Origin: Nansenia antarctica
Lineage: Eukaryota; Chordata; Actinopteri; Argentiniformes; Microstomatidae
DNA length: 64,000 nt
Assembly: GCA_963989245.1 (NCBI GenBank)
Contig: OZ022344.1
Location: forward strand, 66,309,359 to 66,373,358
Direction: 5' to 3'
Below the pieces are notes generated by a model. It did not search any database and had not been told where the DNA came from. It was given only the letters and a program-made list of their open reading frames with translations. How positions within the stretch are numbered: position 1 is the first letter of the stretch; the number at the start of each line of letters is the position of its first letter. The translations under genes and the position numbers were made by a program. This document shows positions 23,246 to 35,212 of the stretch, piece by piece.

Positions 23246-26200
23246 TTAGGGTTTCTTGGCAGTGCAGACTGGGGGTAGGACCCGCCGTGAGTTGGCTCGC
23301 ACCCATGGGTGGTCGATCACACTCTGCAGGGGCAGACGCATGGCCGGGCTGTAGCGGAGGAGCTTTGAGATCAGGTCCCGCGCCCCATCAGACACCACCT
23401 TGGGGAACTGCAAGTCCACCTACAACCCAGGGAAAGGAATCAGTCAGTCTCACTATCTACAACAGCCATGGTTGCATATCTATATCTATATCCATTGCAA
23501 GGGAGATGTAAAATAATGATTTTATTCTCAACTGTCAGCAAATGTTTCTAAATTACAAAAATACATTATTTTCAATCCGTCTCCCTCCAAAATATGCGAA
23601 CCTTTGTGATCCTCTGGTACGTGTCGGAGTGGCTGGCGGTTTCAAACGGGGGGTTTCCAACCAAACACTCATAGCAGAGTACCCCTATGCACCACAGGTC
23701 CACCTTTTCGTCATGGATGCGCCCCTCAATCATCTCTGGGGGAAGGTAGTCCAGTGTTCCACACATCGTACGGCGTCTAGAGGGGGGGGGTTAGACAAGA
23801 ACAGTTGCAGCTTTAACGGTAGCGACTGGCCGAGAACGACATCCCAACATACGGTTACGGTCTACAAAGCACCACTGTCTCCACATAATCTAAACACACT
23901 CCTTAACTCAAAACATTAAGGGGGGTGGGGGGGGGGGGTGTTAGATTTGCAGTGAGTGACTGAGAGCGTAAGCTAGCGAGCCGTGACCAAGACCTTGACT
24001 ACACAGCACACATCGACTCAGTCCAGTTTGCGGTTGGAATGGGTTTCAGTGACCTCTCACCTCAGGGACGGTGCGTGGACGGACCAACCAAAGTCAGCGA
24101 TTTTCAGCTCTCCACGGAAGCCGAGCAGGAGATTCTCTGGTTTGATGTCACGATGGATCACCTTCCTCTCATGGCAGTACATCAGCGCATCCGCCAACTC
24201 CTCCATGTACTGAAAAAAAAGGCCATTTGATGTTAGATCACTTCTGGTCAGCTTTGAACAATACATTCTTAATCAAATTAAAGACATGTCAAACCTCATG
24301 TTCTGTGTCTCGTTCCCGAAACTGGCCCAAACTTACTGAGGCCATAATCAGGCCATAATGCCAGCCATGGTAACTCAACTGCGTATACAACATTGTGTTA
24401 CAAACGTTACAATTCGAGTGATTGGATAGAGAAGAAAACCAATAGATTACTCAGAATTTTAAAAAAAGACTTATTTTCCAGACTCGCATTACAAAATTAT
24501 CTAAAATCTGTGATTGGGTTTTTCCAGAGCAAATTAAACACATATGGCTATTAGGAATTAATAAACATGTATATTAGTGGAGTGCCTAATGAAGTGGCTG
24601 AATTTAGCAAAATGGTGTTAGCTTGGCTAACATTTGTTGTTACAGTGAGGGAATTAGCAATAGGGAGATAGCAAGATCATTTTAGTTTCATCATCTTATA
24701 CGGTTTAGATCTGTGCAGTTTTGAAACTAGGCAGTTTCATCTCAGCTGTTGCATCGTCTTGGCTTAAGAAATGACAGGGCTGTGTAAATCCCAAGTCCTC
24801 TCACCTTCTCCAACATCATCATAGAAGATCAGAGGAGGTTCCTCCACTGGGACCATCTTATATAATTTTTTGGGAGGAGGCATGGTGTTGGGGAAAGACA
24901 TTTGCGATTCACACATGGACACTGCTTTTACCGTGGCGGTGCGCTGGTCATCAAAGCGCCCAGCTCGCTGCAGCTCTTTATACATCTCCCCTCGGGGAGC
25001 GTACTCCAGGATCAGGAACACCCGCGTGCGGTCATAGAAGTAGTTGTAGAACTGCAAGATGTTGGGATGTCTTGAGAAAGGGGAAAGAAAGTTTAATTCA
25101 CTGACTTTCGTAAATACATAGACATTTGGGTTATGTTAAGCAAGAATTGTGTTCACAACAAAAGCTGGCTGAAAGCCACTTGCTAGCATTTAGTTAATCT
25201 GTTTACATAGTCTCTAGACATGACTGAATCCTAGCTAAAAATTTAAATAAAACGAGTTATTTAACTGACATAGGACAAATATAGATGTGAATGGCTATCA
25301 AGGCATCACAAAGGCTGAGGAGATTTAACAGACAGGATTCCATCACACGGTCGTGAATTAAACTCAAAACCCGGTGGGTACCGACCTAAGATGGGACTGG
25401 ATCTCGATCTCCCTTCGCAGCTGGTGCTCGACACCCTCCTTTTCCATCTGTGACTTGAACAGAACTTTCAGCGCCACAATAGCCTTCGTCTGTTTTTCCC
25501 GCGCCAGGTACACGTTCCCAAACTTGCCCTTCCCCAGGGGCCGTCCGAAGTCAAAGTCTTTGATGGTCCATTTACTGTTTAAATAAAAGCACATTTGTTG
25601 GAAACCTAAACACAACACCAGGGAGATTCAAACTTTACAGAATAGGCCTACGGTTGTATTTTAGACAAACATTTTCCACAAACAAACAAACCATCACCCA
25701 GTCATCTTCCTAAGTGTCAGTGATGTAAACAATGACAGAAGACATGAAATGCACAGAGCAAAACACCTCACATTAGAATATTCTTAAATCCTTGTTATCC
25801 GAGTCATTTTTAAGCCTTTAACAAGACAGGAGTGTTGTGGGAAAGCATGCTTACCGGGGAGGTGAACTAGAAGAGGAACTGACAGGCTCCCTCCCAGGAC
25901 CTGTGGGGAAATGGGGATACACAATTTAGCAAAGACAATGAATTACACAAAAAAAGTCTGCTGTGCCATCTGAAAAATATCAAAAGACTGCACATGTAGA
26001 ATGGTTTATGATGGCAGTGCCCACCTGTGATGGCATTTTTGTCTGCAGCCTCTGGCCGAGGGTTCGCTAGAACTCGCATTGGACCCAGACCCAGTGGAGT
26101 TGTAAGCTATCATCAAAACATAAACCCAGCGTTAGACATAACAGCATAGGACAGCATTATATAAATATATGTTACATTTACATTTACGGCATTTAGCAGA

Positions 26201-27581
26201 CACCTTATTCCAAAGCGACTTACAATCAATACATTCAACTAAGCAAGTGAACCATCAATTCACCAGTCGTTGAAGAAACTTTGCAGGTTAGCACATTTTT
26301 TATATGGCAGAGTATGGCCCTAGCAACAGTATGCTCTTCACTGTAACCAATGAAAATTCAACGTTAAACTCAAACTCTTTGGACAGTCTAATTCAGAAAA
26401 ATACCAAAAAAATTCAAGACCTCATAAAATCGTGATAAGACTTTTTAATACTTATTAAGGGTCTTGATTTTCCCAAAATTGATTTATCAACTTTTAATAC
26501 TTTTCAAGACACCGCGGATACCCCTTCTTTCCATTCTGCTTCTTAACCATGTTTGGCTGCAAAGCAAGAGGGGATTTTGATTGATTGAAAACTTTATTAG
26601 AAGATTTGCAGAAGTAGGTACATGAAAGTACATATTACATACAAGGTCAACTAACAGGATAAAAACCCAAGAAAGCCACTGGCTTATTTCAATTGGGGTC
26701 CTTGATTCCATTGATTCCATTTCATCTTTTGAAAGAGATGAGTGATTTTAAAAGCTTGATGTGATCCATCAAAGGCTATCCTGGTTATCAATAAATAAAA
26801 CAGTTACATTTTTCATGTAAAACTTTGGTGACACCTAATGTTAGTTAGGTCTTATAGGCTGTCCTAGGTGGAAAGTTTACACTGCCTAATAATATAATAA
26901 TACCTCCATCCGAAATGTTGTGTAGATAAGACCCATCATTATAGTTTCATTCGTTTGTTTTGGTTTAAACGTTCTTTTACTGGCCGTTTGTTGCTAAGCA
27001 ACGATCGTGGATAATTAATTATGGTTTCCCTCTAGTTTAAAATGTCTGAACACTATAAAAACATCTGAAAGAAAGTTATTTTACTGGAGTCAGACTCAGT
27101 TTACACCATGTGAAAGCTGAACTGAGGTGTCAAGCTTATAACATGAAAGAGAGACGTGGTGCATTTCAACAAGTTATCATAGGAAACCAACGGTGCCAAT
27201 GCTGAAGTAGGAGAAAGCAAGCCCAGTCATTCATGTTGGATAGTCATTAAAATGTGACATCGAATAAGAAAGTAGCTAAGCTACGATGATGTCAGCTGTT
27301 ACAGTTGATGACACATATCGGTGGAGGTGAAGCCCTTACCGGTCTTGGGAGCACTTTAGGATCGTTATTCTCCTTATTCTGCGAAAAGAAAAAGACAAAT
27401 TAATTCAGAAACCTCCATAGCCCGAGGACATCAGATCCAAACACAGGATGATTCTCCAGCCTAGCCAGACATTCATTATCAGCTAGCCAAGTTAACTACA
27501 CGAATGGCACTTTACCCGAGATCACTAAATGCTGCAATATGTGTATCTAATCATCTAATCAAATAGAAGTCTTACCTGCAT
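23246..27581 (-). CDS. aurkb: Aurora kinase B
   Basis: Catalytic subunit of the chromosomal passenger complex. This Ser/Thr kinase acts on centromeres and the spindle midzone in mitosis, with INCENP, survivin and borealin as partners. Nine coding exons on the minus strand are 27576-27581, 27340-27378, 26025-26106, 25855-25900, 25386-25574, 24932-25070, 24061-24209, 23602-23776 and 23246-23419. They join in frame to 999 nt (332 aa). The N-terminus is MQNKENNDPK. The kinase domain shows the glycine loop GKGKFGNV (about 73-79), the ATP-binding Lys94 in VALKVL, HRD at 186-188, DFG at 206-208, and an activation loop RRRTMCGTLDYLPPEM with the expected activating Thr220. All catalytic residues are present. 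The first coding exon holds only ATG CAG, typical of this gene. The sequence matches AURKB rather than AURKA in the short N-terminus and in EYAPRGEMYKELQ. Identification is very strong. Confidence 0.97.
26170..26275 (+). mobile_element. SINE/LINE-like fish interspersed repeat in aurkb intron 2
   Basis: The segment ACATTTACGGCATTTAGCAG then ACACCTTATTCCAAAGCGAC is the widespread teleost short repeat that reads CATTTAGCAGACGCTCTTATCC in other genomes. It is a short degenerate copy without an obvious target duplication. Confidence 0.6.
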
Positions 27582-27691
27582 GATGCTGAAATAGCTCAGT
27601 AACAGATTGGACTAAAGCACCATAAACAAGCACAGCCTAACTTCTCTGTGCTCAACGGGCTACTGCTGCTGGCTTCCGCTACCGCCAACAG

Positions 27692-27720
27692 TTTAAAGAG
27701 CCACCGTTGCTGTGATTGGC
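27692..27720 (-). promoter_or_regulatory. aurkb core promoter elements: CCAAT box and CHR-like site
   Basis: On the minus strand, AGCCAATCAC (plus 27712-27721) lies about 20 bases upstream of CTTTAAACT (TTTAAA at 27692-27697), which is followed by GGCGGTAGCGG. A CCAAT box plus a CHR-type TTYRAA element is the usual arrangement of G2/M genes repressed by DREAM. The functional assignment is inference from that family pattern. Confidence 0.45.
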
Positions 27721-27790
27721 TGTTTCTCTTCTTCTGTGGGTTTTATGTATGGCGGTTGGCATAAAGACGTAAATTGCGCATTAGCGCCAC
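27721..27790 (-). mobile_element. Short LINE 3'-tail-like fragment next to the aurkb promoter
   Basis: TTCTCTTCTTCTGTGGGTTT then TATGGCGGTTGGCATAAAG resembles the 3' end of the I/Nimb-type fragment at 6150 (TTCTTCTTCTGTTGGGTTTA). It begins at the CCAAT box. Confidence 0.45.
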
Positions 27791-27807
27791 GGACTGGACG
27801 GGCGTGG

Positions 27808-29285
27808 TTTGATCTTTATTTTGATTTGATCTTTATTTATTTATCTCGAACATTTCAACCATAAAAACACACCAATTTGTAATAACAAAAAATAACAAAA
27901 ATAAATTAAAATAAATAAATAAATAAAATACAAATAAAATAAGATATAAATTAAAATAAAATATATCTTCCTAGACATGGAAGTAAGTCAACAATGGTTT
28001 TGTTCGAGAAGGGACAGAAAGAAGCAAAGCTTATCTGGTCCTGCCCCTTCCTTACAATATCATATTATTATGCAATAAATTATCTATCAATATCAAAAAT
28101 AATATACCTATCCACTATAGCAAAAGATAACTAAATGATTACAAAAATACTAGTTCACGTTATTTTCAAGCTCCTCTAACTTATATTTATCAAATAATTC
28201 CTGTTTATATTTGCTTTTAAACATTTTAATAGTATTACTTGTTTTTATTGTTACATCAAGGCCATTCCAAATGGATACCCCACAAACTGAGATGCACTTG
28301 CTTTTGAGCGTTGTACGGACAATAGGTTGTTTTAGATTCAATTTCCCTCTTAGATTATAACCCCCATCTCTGCTCATGAAACATTTTTGTAAGTTGCCAG
28401 GGACCTTATTTTGTGTTACTTTAAACATGAATTGTGCAGTTTTGCACAAATCTTTAAATTTCAGAGTTTGACTTTTGAAAAATAAATAATTGGTATGATC
28501 TCTATAACCAGCATGATGAACAATCCTTATAGCTCTTTTTTTGCAGGTTGGTTTTATATGTATTTCCCCAAACTTCAACACAATATGACAGGTAGGGTAC
28601 AATGAGTGTGCATTGCAATACAGAGTGTATAGTGATTTCTTTTTTTTTATGATTTATAGTTTTTATTATTTTCAATAAACAGACAATGAACAGACATACA
28701 TCACAAGTAACAGTTGACGTTGGACAATAAATTAAAAAGACAAATAATAGACACAACAAAACATGAAGGTGATGTACAGCAATATAAATCTACAGCATTG
28801 TCTAACAATCCTACTTATAGCAGTTTACTTTCACGTTTTACATTTGGGATATTGCTATTTATACATAAATGAAAGTAAATAAAACAATTTTAAAATATTG
28901 CTATTTGTATAGTGATTTCTGATTTAAGATGTATTTCATTTTACCCAGAATTCCCAAGCTTCTCGCAATCTTTGAGCACAGATATTTTATGTGTGGTTTC
29001 CAGCAGAGTTTGTGGTCTATTTAAGACACCCAAAAACTTGATTCCATATACTCTATCGATTTTGACATTTTCAATTTCCAGATGGAGTTCTGTATTTATT
29101 TTGCGATTTCCAAATAGCATGAATTTGGTTTTATTCAGATTTAATGATAGCTTGTTTGTATCAAACCAGCATTTTAATTTGTACAATTCCTTCTTTGCCA
29201 CCTTTAAAAGCTGCTGCAGATCATCCCCATAACATAAAATATTTGTGTCATCTGCCAAGACAACCAATTTAAATATTTCAGACAC
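27808..29285 (-). mobile_element. LINE fragment with RT C-terminus (Jockey/CR1/L2 group)
   Basis: Minus-strand frames keep an RT palm end (LVVLADDTNILCYGDD; the YADD-type box reads LADD) and the thumb-like segment LNLNKTKFMLFG. After an interruption they continue with the C-terminal domain (CKKRAIRIVHHAGYRDHTNY, GVSIWNGLDV). The frames are broken near 28620-28910 by a nested insertion and by frameshifts. The 3' end is an AT-rich tail of ATAAAT/AATAAA units near 27835-27960. It is 5'-truncated and inactive. Confidence 0.8.
28641..28905 (-). mobile_element. Retroposed 265-bp insert with a 15-bp target duplication
   Basis: TGTATAGTGATTTCT occurs at 28626-28640 and again at 28906-28920. The inserted DNA starts with a poly-T run, meaning a poly-A tail on the minus strand, after AATAAAAACTATAAATCATA. 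This is the signature of target-primed insertion of a LINE 3' end or SINE into the older LINE at 27808-29285. Confidence 0.85.
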
Positions 29286-30480
29286 TTTAGTCTGTCACTC
29301 TCTCTCTCTCATACAGTAAACCAACAAATTGACCCTTCATAGGGGAGTGTATTCAACACTCACAGTCTTTCTGTTAGTCTTACAGCTCTGCTGATTGGTC
29401 AATAGTGACCTGTGTAAAGACTGTTAACTAGTCTAGAGAGTCATTAGGGTGCAAGCCCACACAGTGGGCATCGCCCTATTGTAACTGTTGGTTATTCAGC
29501 CCTGTTCTGTTTTCATGAAAAATGGCCATGACTTCCTCAAATATTGGTAACTTTTGCTTTTTGGCAGGCACCTAGAGGACCCCAGTCAACACCAATTCTG
29601 AAGCCAAAATTCCAGAAGGGGGCGCTAGAGCCACACGTTGAATTCTTCAACATTGTGAGGCTGTAACTTTTGAACGGTTTGTCCGAGAGACCGAACCTGG
29701 CTCCTCAAGACAAACATATACAAATAAAAAATAAATCAGCTATTTGGAATTTTGTGAAAAGCACAAAGAAATCTTCTTCAAATATACCGTAATTCCAATC
29801 GACATGAAACTTTGTTTATAACAAGTATGTCAGAAAATGACCACGCTACATGGTAAATAATCAGCATCTTAATTCGGGAAAATTGCAAATGAATGTGAAA
29901 CTTGGTGAGCGTCAAGACAGCAGTATGACAGATGTGTACCACATTCCAACATGATCGGATGACACCCAATATTCTGCATTTCCAGTCATTTTTAAATTAT
30001 AACATCTTTAACCTTTAACCTTTTTTTTCATGAAACGCAAATATGACTGAAAAAAACCCCTGAATTTGTTACATAGTATACTTGTACCAGTCCCTGCAAA
30101 GGTTGCGGACAAGTTCATACTTGATCATACAAAATACACAGCATCATGCAAATTAATATGTACCATAAATGATGACATATACAAATAGGGCTGTGTCAGT
30201 CATTGTTAGTCTAATCAATCTCAGTGTGCTTTGAGACAGTGCCATGTGTAGCACATTTGAGGATAACCCTTACGCCCTTAATTGCTTGAGGCTATATTTG
30301 TTATCTATTATTATGTAGGGCCTAATGTAGTTGAACCTACTAGATCACAGTCATATGGACAAAACCAGGTTGAGGCTTCATTCACAAGCTGGTCACAGAA
30401 TGCTGGTTAGCGTAATATGTTTGGGCTACATCATTCTGTGAGATGACACAAAGACATGTGAGTTCATCCTAATCATACTG
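29286..30480. other. AT-rich intergenic stretch
   Basis: No exon, RNA gene or clear terminal repeats were found. Some wording (for example GGGGGCGCTAGAGCCAC near 29618) looks like an old interspersed repeat, but no boundaries can be set. Confidence 0.4.
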
Positions 30481-30504
30481 GACAGTGAAAAACAATGAAA
30501 GACA

Positions 30505-30780
30505 GCAACTTACGGTTGTGGTCTGTCTCCCACCTCAGTGCTCAGCTCTGCTCTCTGTCTCTGTCTTCCTCACTGATGCAGCTCTTCCCTGTATGAACTA
30601 GTTTCCACATTGTATCACCTCATCACCTGGGACACTGATGCACCTCCCACTTCTATCAACTTCTCTACAGTTGGTATTTGTTGATGACAATCAAACATAT
30701 TTCATACACTCTTCTTCCCTGTATGAACCTGTTTGTCCACATTGTATCACCTTATGATGGACCTACAGTATAGGGCACTG
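30505..30780 (-). pseudogene. Orphan copy of an NLR 5' non-coding exon
   Basis: It resembles the presumed first exon of the NLR gene at 21830-21970 (CTGATGCACCTCC then ACTTCT, GTATGAACCTGTTTGT) and retains a donor on the minus strand (CCGTAAGTTGC). No NACHT exon follows it in the expected direction, so it is a detached relic of a third family member. Confidence 0.45.
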
Positions 30781-30794
30781 ATTCACCAGTCTCT

Positions 30795-31205
30795 GGTATG
30801 ATAATTAAGCAATATCACACGAAAGGGAGTGCTGTTATACTGAATATCAGCACGCCTGTGCTTCGGTCGGCCTGCAGTCTCGTACCAAAGACAATACAAC
30901 AGTTATACAACAGTTCTACAGCGCCATTTATTAGTTAACAGTAATGAGCGACAACAGATTATGATTTGTTGGTTTATTTAATCATTTATTTTGGCTCCGT
31001 CAACAAAAAATTGTTCCGCAACTGAACTTCAACTGGACTGTTGCCTAGTAACCTGAACACAAACAATAGAACACCTGTGCGGTGGAGTGATACATATAGT
31101 TAAAGTCCCAGTGCTGTTATACTGTAGCCTATAGATCGGCACTCATGCAATGCCTCTTGTCCAATCAAATTACTTGGTCAGAACTAACTGTTGTATAACA
31201 TGAGA
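30795..31205 (-). mobile_element. Interspersed non-coding DNA element, copy 2
   Basis: This is the inverted counterpart of the element at 10060-10910, with a shortened middle. Shared landmarks are AGCAATATCACACGA, GATTATGATTTGTTGGTTTA and CCAATCAAATTACTTGGTC. Confidence 0.55.
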
Positions 31206-31276
31206 TGGAGACCATACTGTCGAGATAGAACACTAGGCAGGATGATGTCATAGGCTATGTTCGGAATGGTATACTA

Positions 31277-32037
31277 CAGTGGAGGCTGGTGACTTCCAGA
31301 ATTGAGGAGGCCAATTTTTTTTCTGCTTGCTCGATTCACTCGCGATGGAATGTTCCCTGTTCTTCTTATCTGTCTTTGTTAAAAATTATTAATTTGTGTT
31401 TGGCGGTACTGAAGGGATTGGGACACTCTCAGGATGGTGGATGAAGCAGCTTTTATTGCCTGCACAATGGGTCATCAAATAAACAAAACAATTGGCATGA
31501 ATCTCTGGTCCGCCTGCAGCAGCTATTGTCCCTTCTGCTCAGGCTCACAACATTCACCACAACATACTACATACAATCAATGACATGTCAAAAGCACTCA
31601 AACACTATGTCAATCAGACACACAACATACAATTCAGAACAATACTTCATCCATTTCTAATATTTATCCTGCAGAACAGCACTCATACGCGTGTGGCGGA
31701 AAAAGGTACTACACGGAGGCCAGGCCTCCTGTGCCCACCCATTTTCAGTGATTTGGCCAATCACATATTGCCATGAAAAAAATTGCATTACATTGACTTC
31801 TATGAGAAACCACTTTCCGACAGGAGGCCTGGCCTCCGTGTAGTACCTTTTTCCGCCACACGCGTGTATGAGTGCTGTTCTGCAGGATAAATATTAGAAA
31901 TGTATGAAGTATTGTTCTGAATTGTATGTTGTGTGTCTGATAAAAAATATAATTATTGCTTTTTTAAATCTCTCTCTCTTCTCTCAAATTATTGGGGAGG
32001 CCAGGCCTCCTCCACCTCTATGGAGGAGCCTCCACTG
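31277..32037. mobile_element. 761-bp nested TIR element with a long internal hairpin
   Basis: The TIRs are CAGTGGAGGCT and AGCCTCCACTG. They are flanked by the 5-bp duplication TACTA (31272-31276 and 32038-32042). Arms at 31613-31732 and 31820-31941 are inverted copies that differ by one base and a 2-bp indel, separated by about 87 bp. No coding capacity is visible. Confidence 0.8.
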
Positions 32038-32674
32038 TACTAAATGAGTATAAACTGCATACTGCCTACTAAATTCATAATAAGTATGTGAAAACCAGCT
32101 GACCGTTTACACAGTATGCATACTGCCTCCCAGAATGCATTTCGCTGGGAGCGCCGAATTTAAACCTCCATTTTAAACCTCCATTAGCTAAAACCTGTAC
32201 TTTTGGTTTTACAAGTGTTAATGTCATTTTATGAAGTTTTAATATGTTTTCAGGCGAGAAAGTAGCCACATATATTCCCAAAATGTGTCCAGTTTACCAA
32301 AATAACCCGTTTATATATCTGATCTGACGATTTTTTGCGTCTTCTGTTCGCTACCTGCGTTCATAAATTCGGCCTGGAAATATGATCAGCACTCATGGAA
32401 CGCCTCTTGTCCAATCAAATTACCTGGTCCCTTTATGACGTTGCACCCAGTGTGCGCTCCGGCACTCTCAGAGCGATTTTACGAACGCACCCTACGTTGC
32501 TTACCTTCACTCACTCGACAGAAATATCGTAACATAATTACAACACGTTGTAAAATGATTTGGGGGGGCCAATATCTTTAGCTAGCTCAAGTAACTAGCT
32601 TACTATATTGTTGTCTTAACAGTTGGTAAAATAACATGATTAAAATAAATATATATGAGCAATAAGGGGTCATC

Positions 32675-32765
32675 CCTATGTTCCCCGGGTCCTATGTTCC
32701 CCGGGTCCTATGTTCCCCGATTTCTTAGAAAAAAGAAAAAAAAAAGGGTTCTATGTTCCCCGCTT
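32675..32765. repeat. Short tandem repeat CCTATGTTCCCCGGGT
   Basis: Three adjacent units (17 bp) and a fourth after an A-rich interruption carry CTATGTTCCCCG. Confidence 0.85.
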
Positions 32766-33159
32766 CCGTGAGAGTTATTTTTTATTATTATTTTTTTATT
32801 TATTATTATTTAAAAAACAACATACACAAATACATAATCATACTGTGTTTTTTTTTTTTTTTTGGAAAACAACATACACAAATACATAATCATACTGTGG
32901 ATTACTAATTGATAGACATTTATAGGAAATTGCAGGAACTATTATACATAGGAACAACATTATTATGTGTACAACATTATTATATGAACAAAATGATTAT
33001 ATGTACAAAACCTTTTGTAGGTAGGACACTATTGGACCTCGGCCCAAATCTAGTACTGAAGCTGACCCCCCATGCTAAACCATTTGGAAGTACAGTATAC
33101 TAGGACTCCAATTCAGACACACGCTGTCACAAATCTACTAACTCTAATCAGCCTGGTCT

Positions 33160-33290
33160 CACACGGCAGACGTCAGAATTCGACGTTTATGGACAAACGT
33201 CGAATTCTGACGTGAGATTGCATCCAAACGTCGAATTCCGACGTGACATTTGCATCCAAACGTCGAATTCCGACGTGACATTGGGGTAGC
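33160..33290. repeat. Tandem palindromic repeat around ACGTCGAATTC
   Basis: Three 31-bp units of AAACGTCGAATTCYGACGTG are preceded by an inverted unit. CGTCAGAATTCGACGTTT and AAACGTCGAATTCTGACG form a perfect 18-bp hairpin with a 6-base loop. Confidence 0.85.
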
Positions 33291-33738
33291 TCGTTCTGAT
33301 AGCGCAGGGGTGCGCCTGTTATGTGCGCCTGTCGGGGCTTCTCTGTTATTGGCCTAATTTTGTTATTGTTATTGTTATTATTATTGTTATTGTTATTATT
33401 ATGTTATTGTTATTGGCCTAAATATTGTTATTGTTATTATGTATGCACAAACATAGTCTATTTTTTGGGGTTGGTTGCAATAAAAGCCTATATTTTGGAT
33501 TGATATCTCTACTGTATTTATTTGATTCCGTTTGACAAAAATATAGATTTTTTTTTAATAATGTGTATATATATATATATATATATCACTGGTGTTCTTT
33601 TAGGAATATAAGATTTTCAATTCCATCTAGGGAGTTATATAAAATGCTGAGACAATACTATGACATTGATTATTACATAATATATATTATGTATATTGAT
33701 ACATATGATTATGTATTTGTGTAGGTTGTTTTTTAAAT

Positions 33739-34872
33739 TTCAGATTTCAGATTCAGATTCATTTATTTATTCAAGGGACAGTGCATATTAATAAAACAAA
33801 AATAAATTGTAAATACGCCAGAGTTAGCCCGAAAGCTAGTTTTCATCCGCAGTCCCTATGCCATGATGTTGTATACGGCTCCCTGGAGGAAAAAAGTACA
33901 TTTAAAAGATAAAATATAGGTAGACCTAGGCACAAAAAAGTAGACAGGACAAGCATTTAGCTTAAGGGCATAACATAGGGGGTTAAAAGAGCATACATTA
34001 ATCATAGGCGGTTAAAAGGAGGGTACATATAAGCAGAGGGTTAAAAGAGCATACATTAATCATAGGCGGTTAAAGGGAGGGTACATATTCGGTAAGCAGA
34101 CTAAAAGCAAGCAACATATACGCACGGTAAGCAGACTAAAAACAAGCACACAGACTGTACAGGTAAGACATGTTAGGCGGTACACAGACAGGCGGTACAC
34201 ATGACATACAGGTATAGAACAGGACATTTCAATGTTGGCAGGTGTGTGTGTTGATCATCCACTGTTTTAGGTGCTTTCTAAATGATTTAAAGGTGCCTAA
34301 TTCTTTAAGGTGCCCTGGAATCAGGTTCCATTCACATGCCCCTCTAACTGACCAGGCAGACTGACTAAAGGCACTCCTCCTAGTAAATGGGATGGTGCAG
34401 TCCCCTCTGGTGACACCCCTTGTGGTGCGTGCTGTACTTCCTGGTCGTGAGATGAAGGTGTTAAGTGGTGGTGGGGCTAAATTGTGGAGAGTTTTATAGA
34501 CAAGGCAGAGGTTTGTGTAGGTTTTCAGATTGTCCCAGCTTAGAATGTTGTGTTTCTTCAGTATTGTGCAGTGGTGAAAGTGTCTTGGCTAGTGTCTTGT
34601 CTAGTGTTTTGATTGTTTGTTTGTATAGTGACTCGAGTGCTTTGCAGGTTGTGGGATTTGCTTGTGACCAGCTTGTTATGCAGTAGTTGATGTGTGTGAA
34701 GATCATGGCGTGGACATACATGGTAGCTGCCTCTGTTGACATGTAGTCCCTTATAAAGCGGAAGTTGGACAGATTGAACTTGACAATTTTACAGACCTTT
34801 TTGATATGTGCCTTAAAAGTGAGGTTGGAATCTAACAGCACCCCAAGATATTTGAACTCGTTCACAACTTGT
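33739..34872 (-). mobile_element. 3' part of an L2/Rex-like LINE
   Basis: The minus strand encodes the RT C-terminal region (EFKYLGVLLDSNLTFKAHIK, INYCITSWSQANPTTCKALE). It continues in other frames through a tail that ends in repeated GAATCTGAAT units (plus-strand TTCAGATTCAGATTCATTTA at 33744-33763). Frameshifts near 34500-34560 break the frame. It is 5'-truncated and inactive. Confidence 0.75.
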
Positions 34873-34885
34873 AGTTGTTCCCCTG

Positions 34886-35040
34886 AGATAATGACATATG
34901 CTGTACATTACATTGCTGAGATAATGACATATGCTGTACATTACATTGCTGAGATAATGACATATGCTGTACATTACATTGCTGTACATTACATGCTGTA
35001 CATTACATAATGACGTATGCTGTACATTACATTGCTGTAC
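34886..35040. repeat. 33-bp tandem repeat GAGATAATGACATATGCTGT...
   Basis: Three complete units with TACATTACATTGCT are followed by shortened units. Confidence 0.9.
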
Positions 35041-35110
35041 TTACCGACAATGTAAACAAAAGCTGTATGACAAGTTTGTATGACGCAGTTTGACGAGGCT
35101 GAAAGCGCAC

Positions 35111-35212
35111 AGGGTTGCCAGATGGGATTGACAATTTACAGCCTAAACTTTCTATAACCTCAAAATCAAGTAGCCCATTCGGCGGTAACCCGCCCCATCT
35201 GGCAACCCTGGA
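35111..35212. mobile_element. 100-bp MITE with CAGGGTTGCCAGATG ends
   Basis: AGGGTTGCCAGATGGG at the left and CCCATCTGGCAACCCTG at the right are inverted. The interior is AT-rich with no coding sequence. Confidence 0.75.

Noticed and set aside
23542..24230. Plus-strand ORFs of 63-125 aa over this segment
   Set aside because: They are antisense shadows of aurkb exons, which have the kinase motifs on the minus strand.
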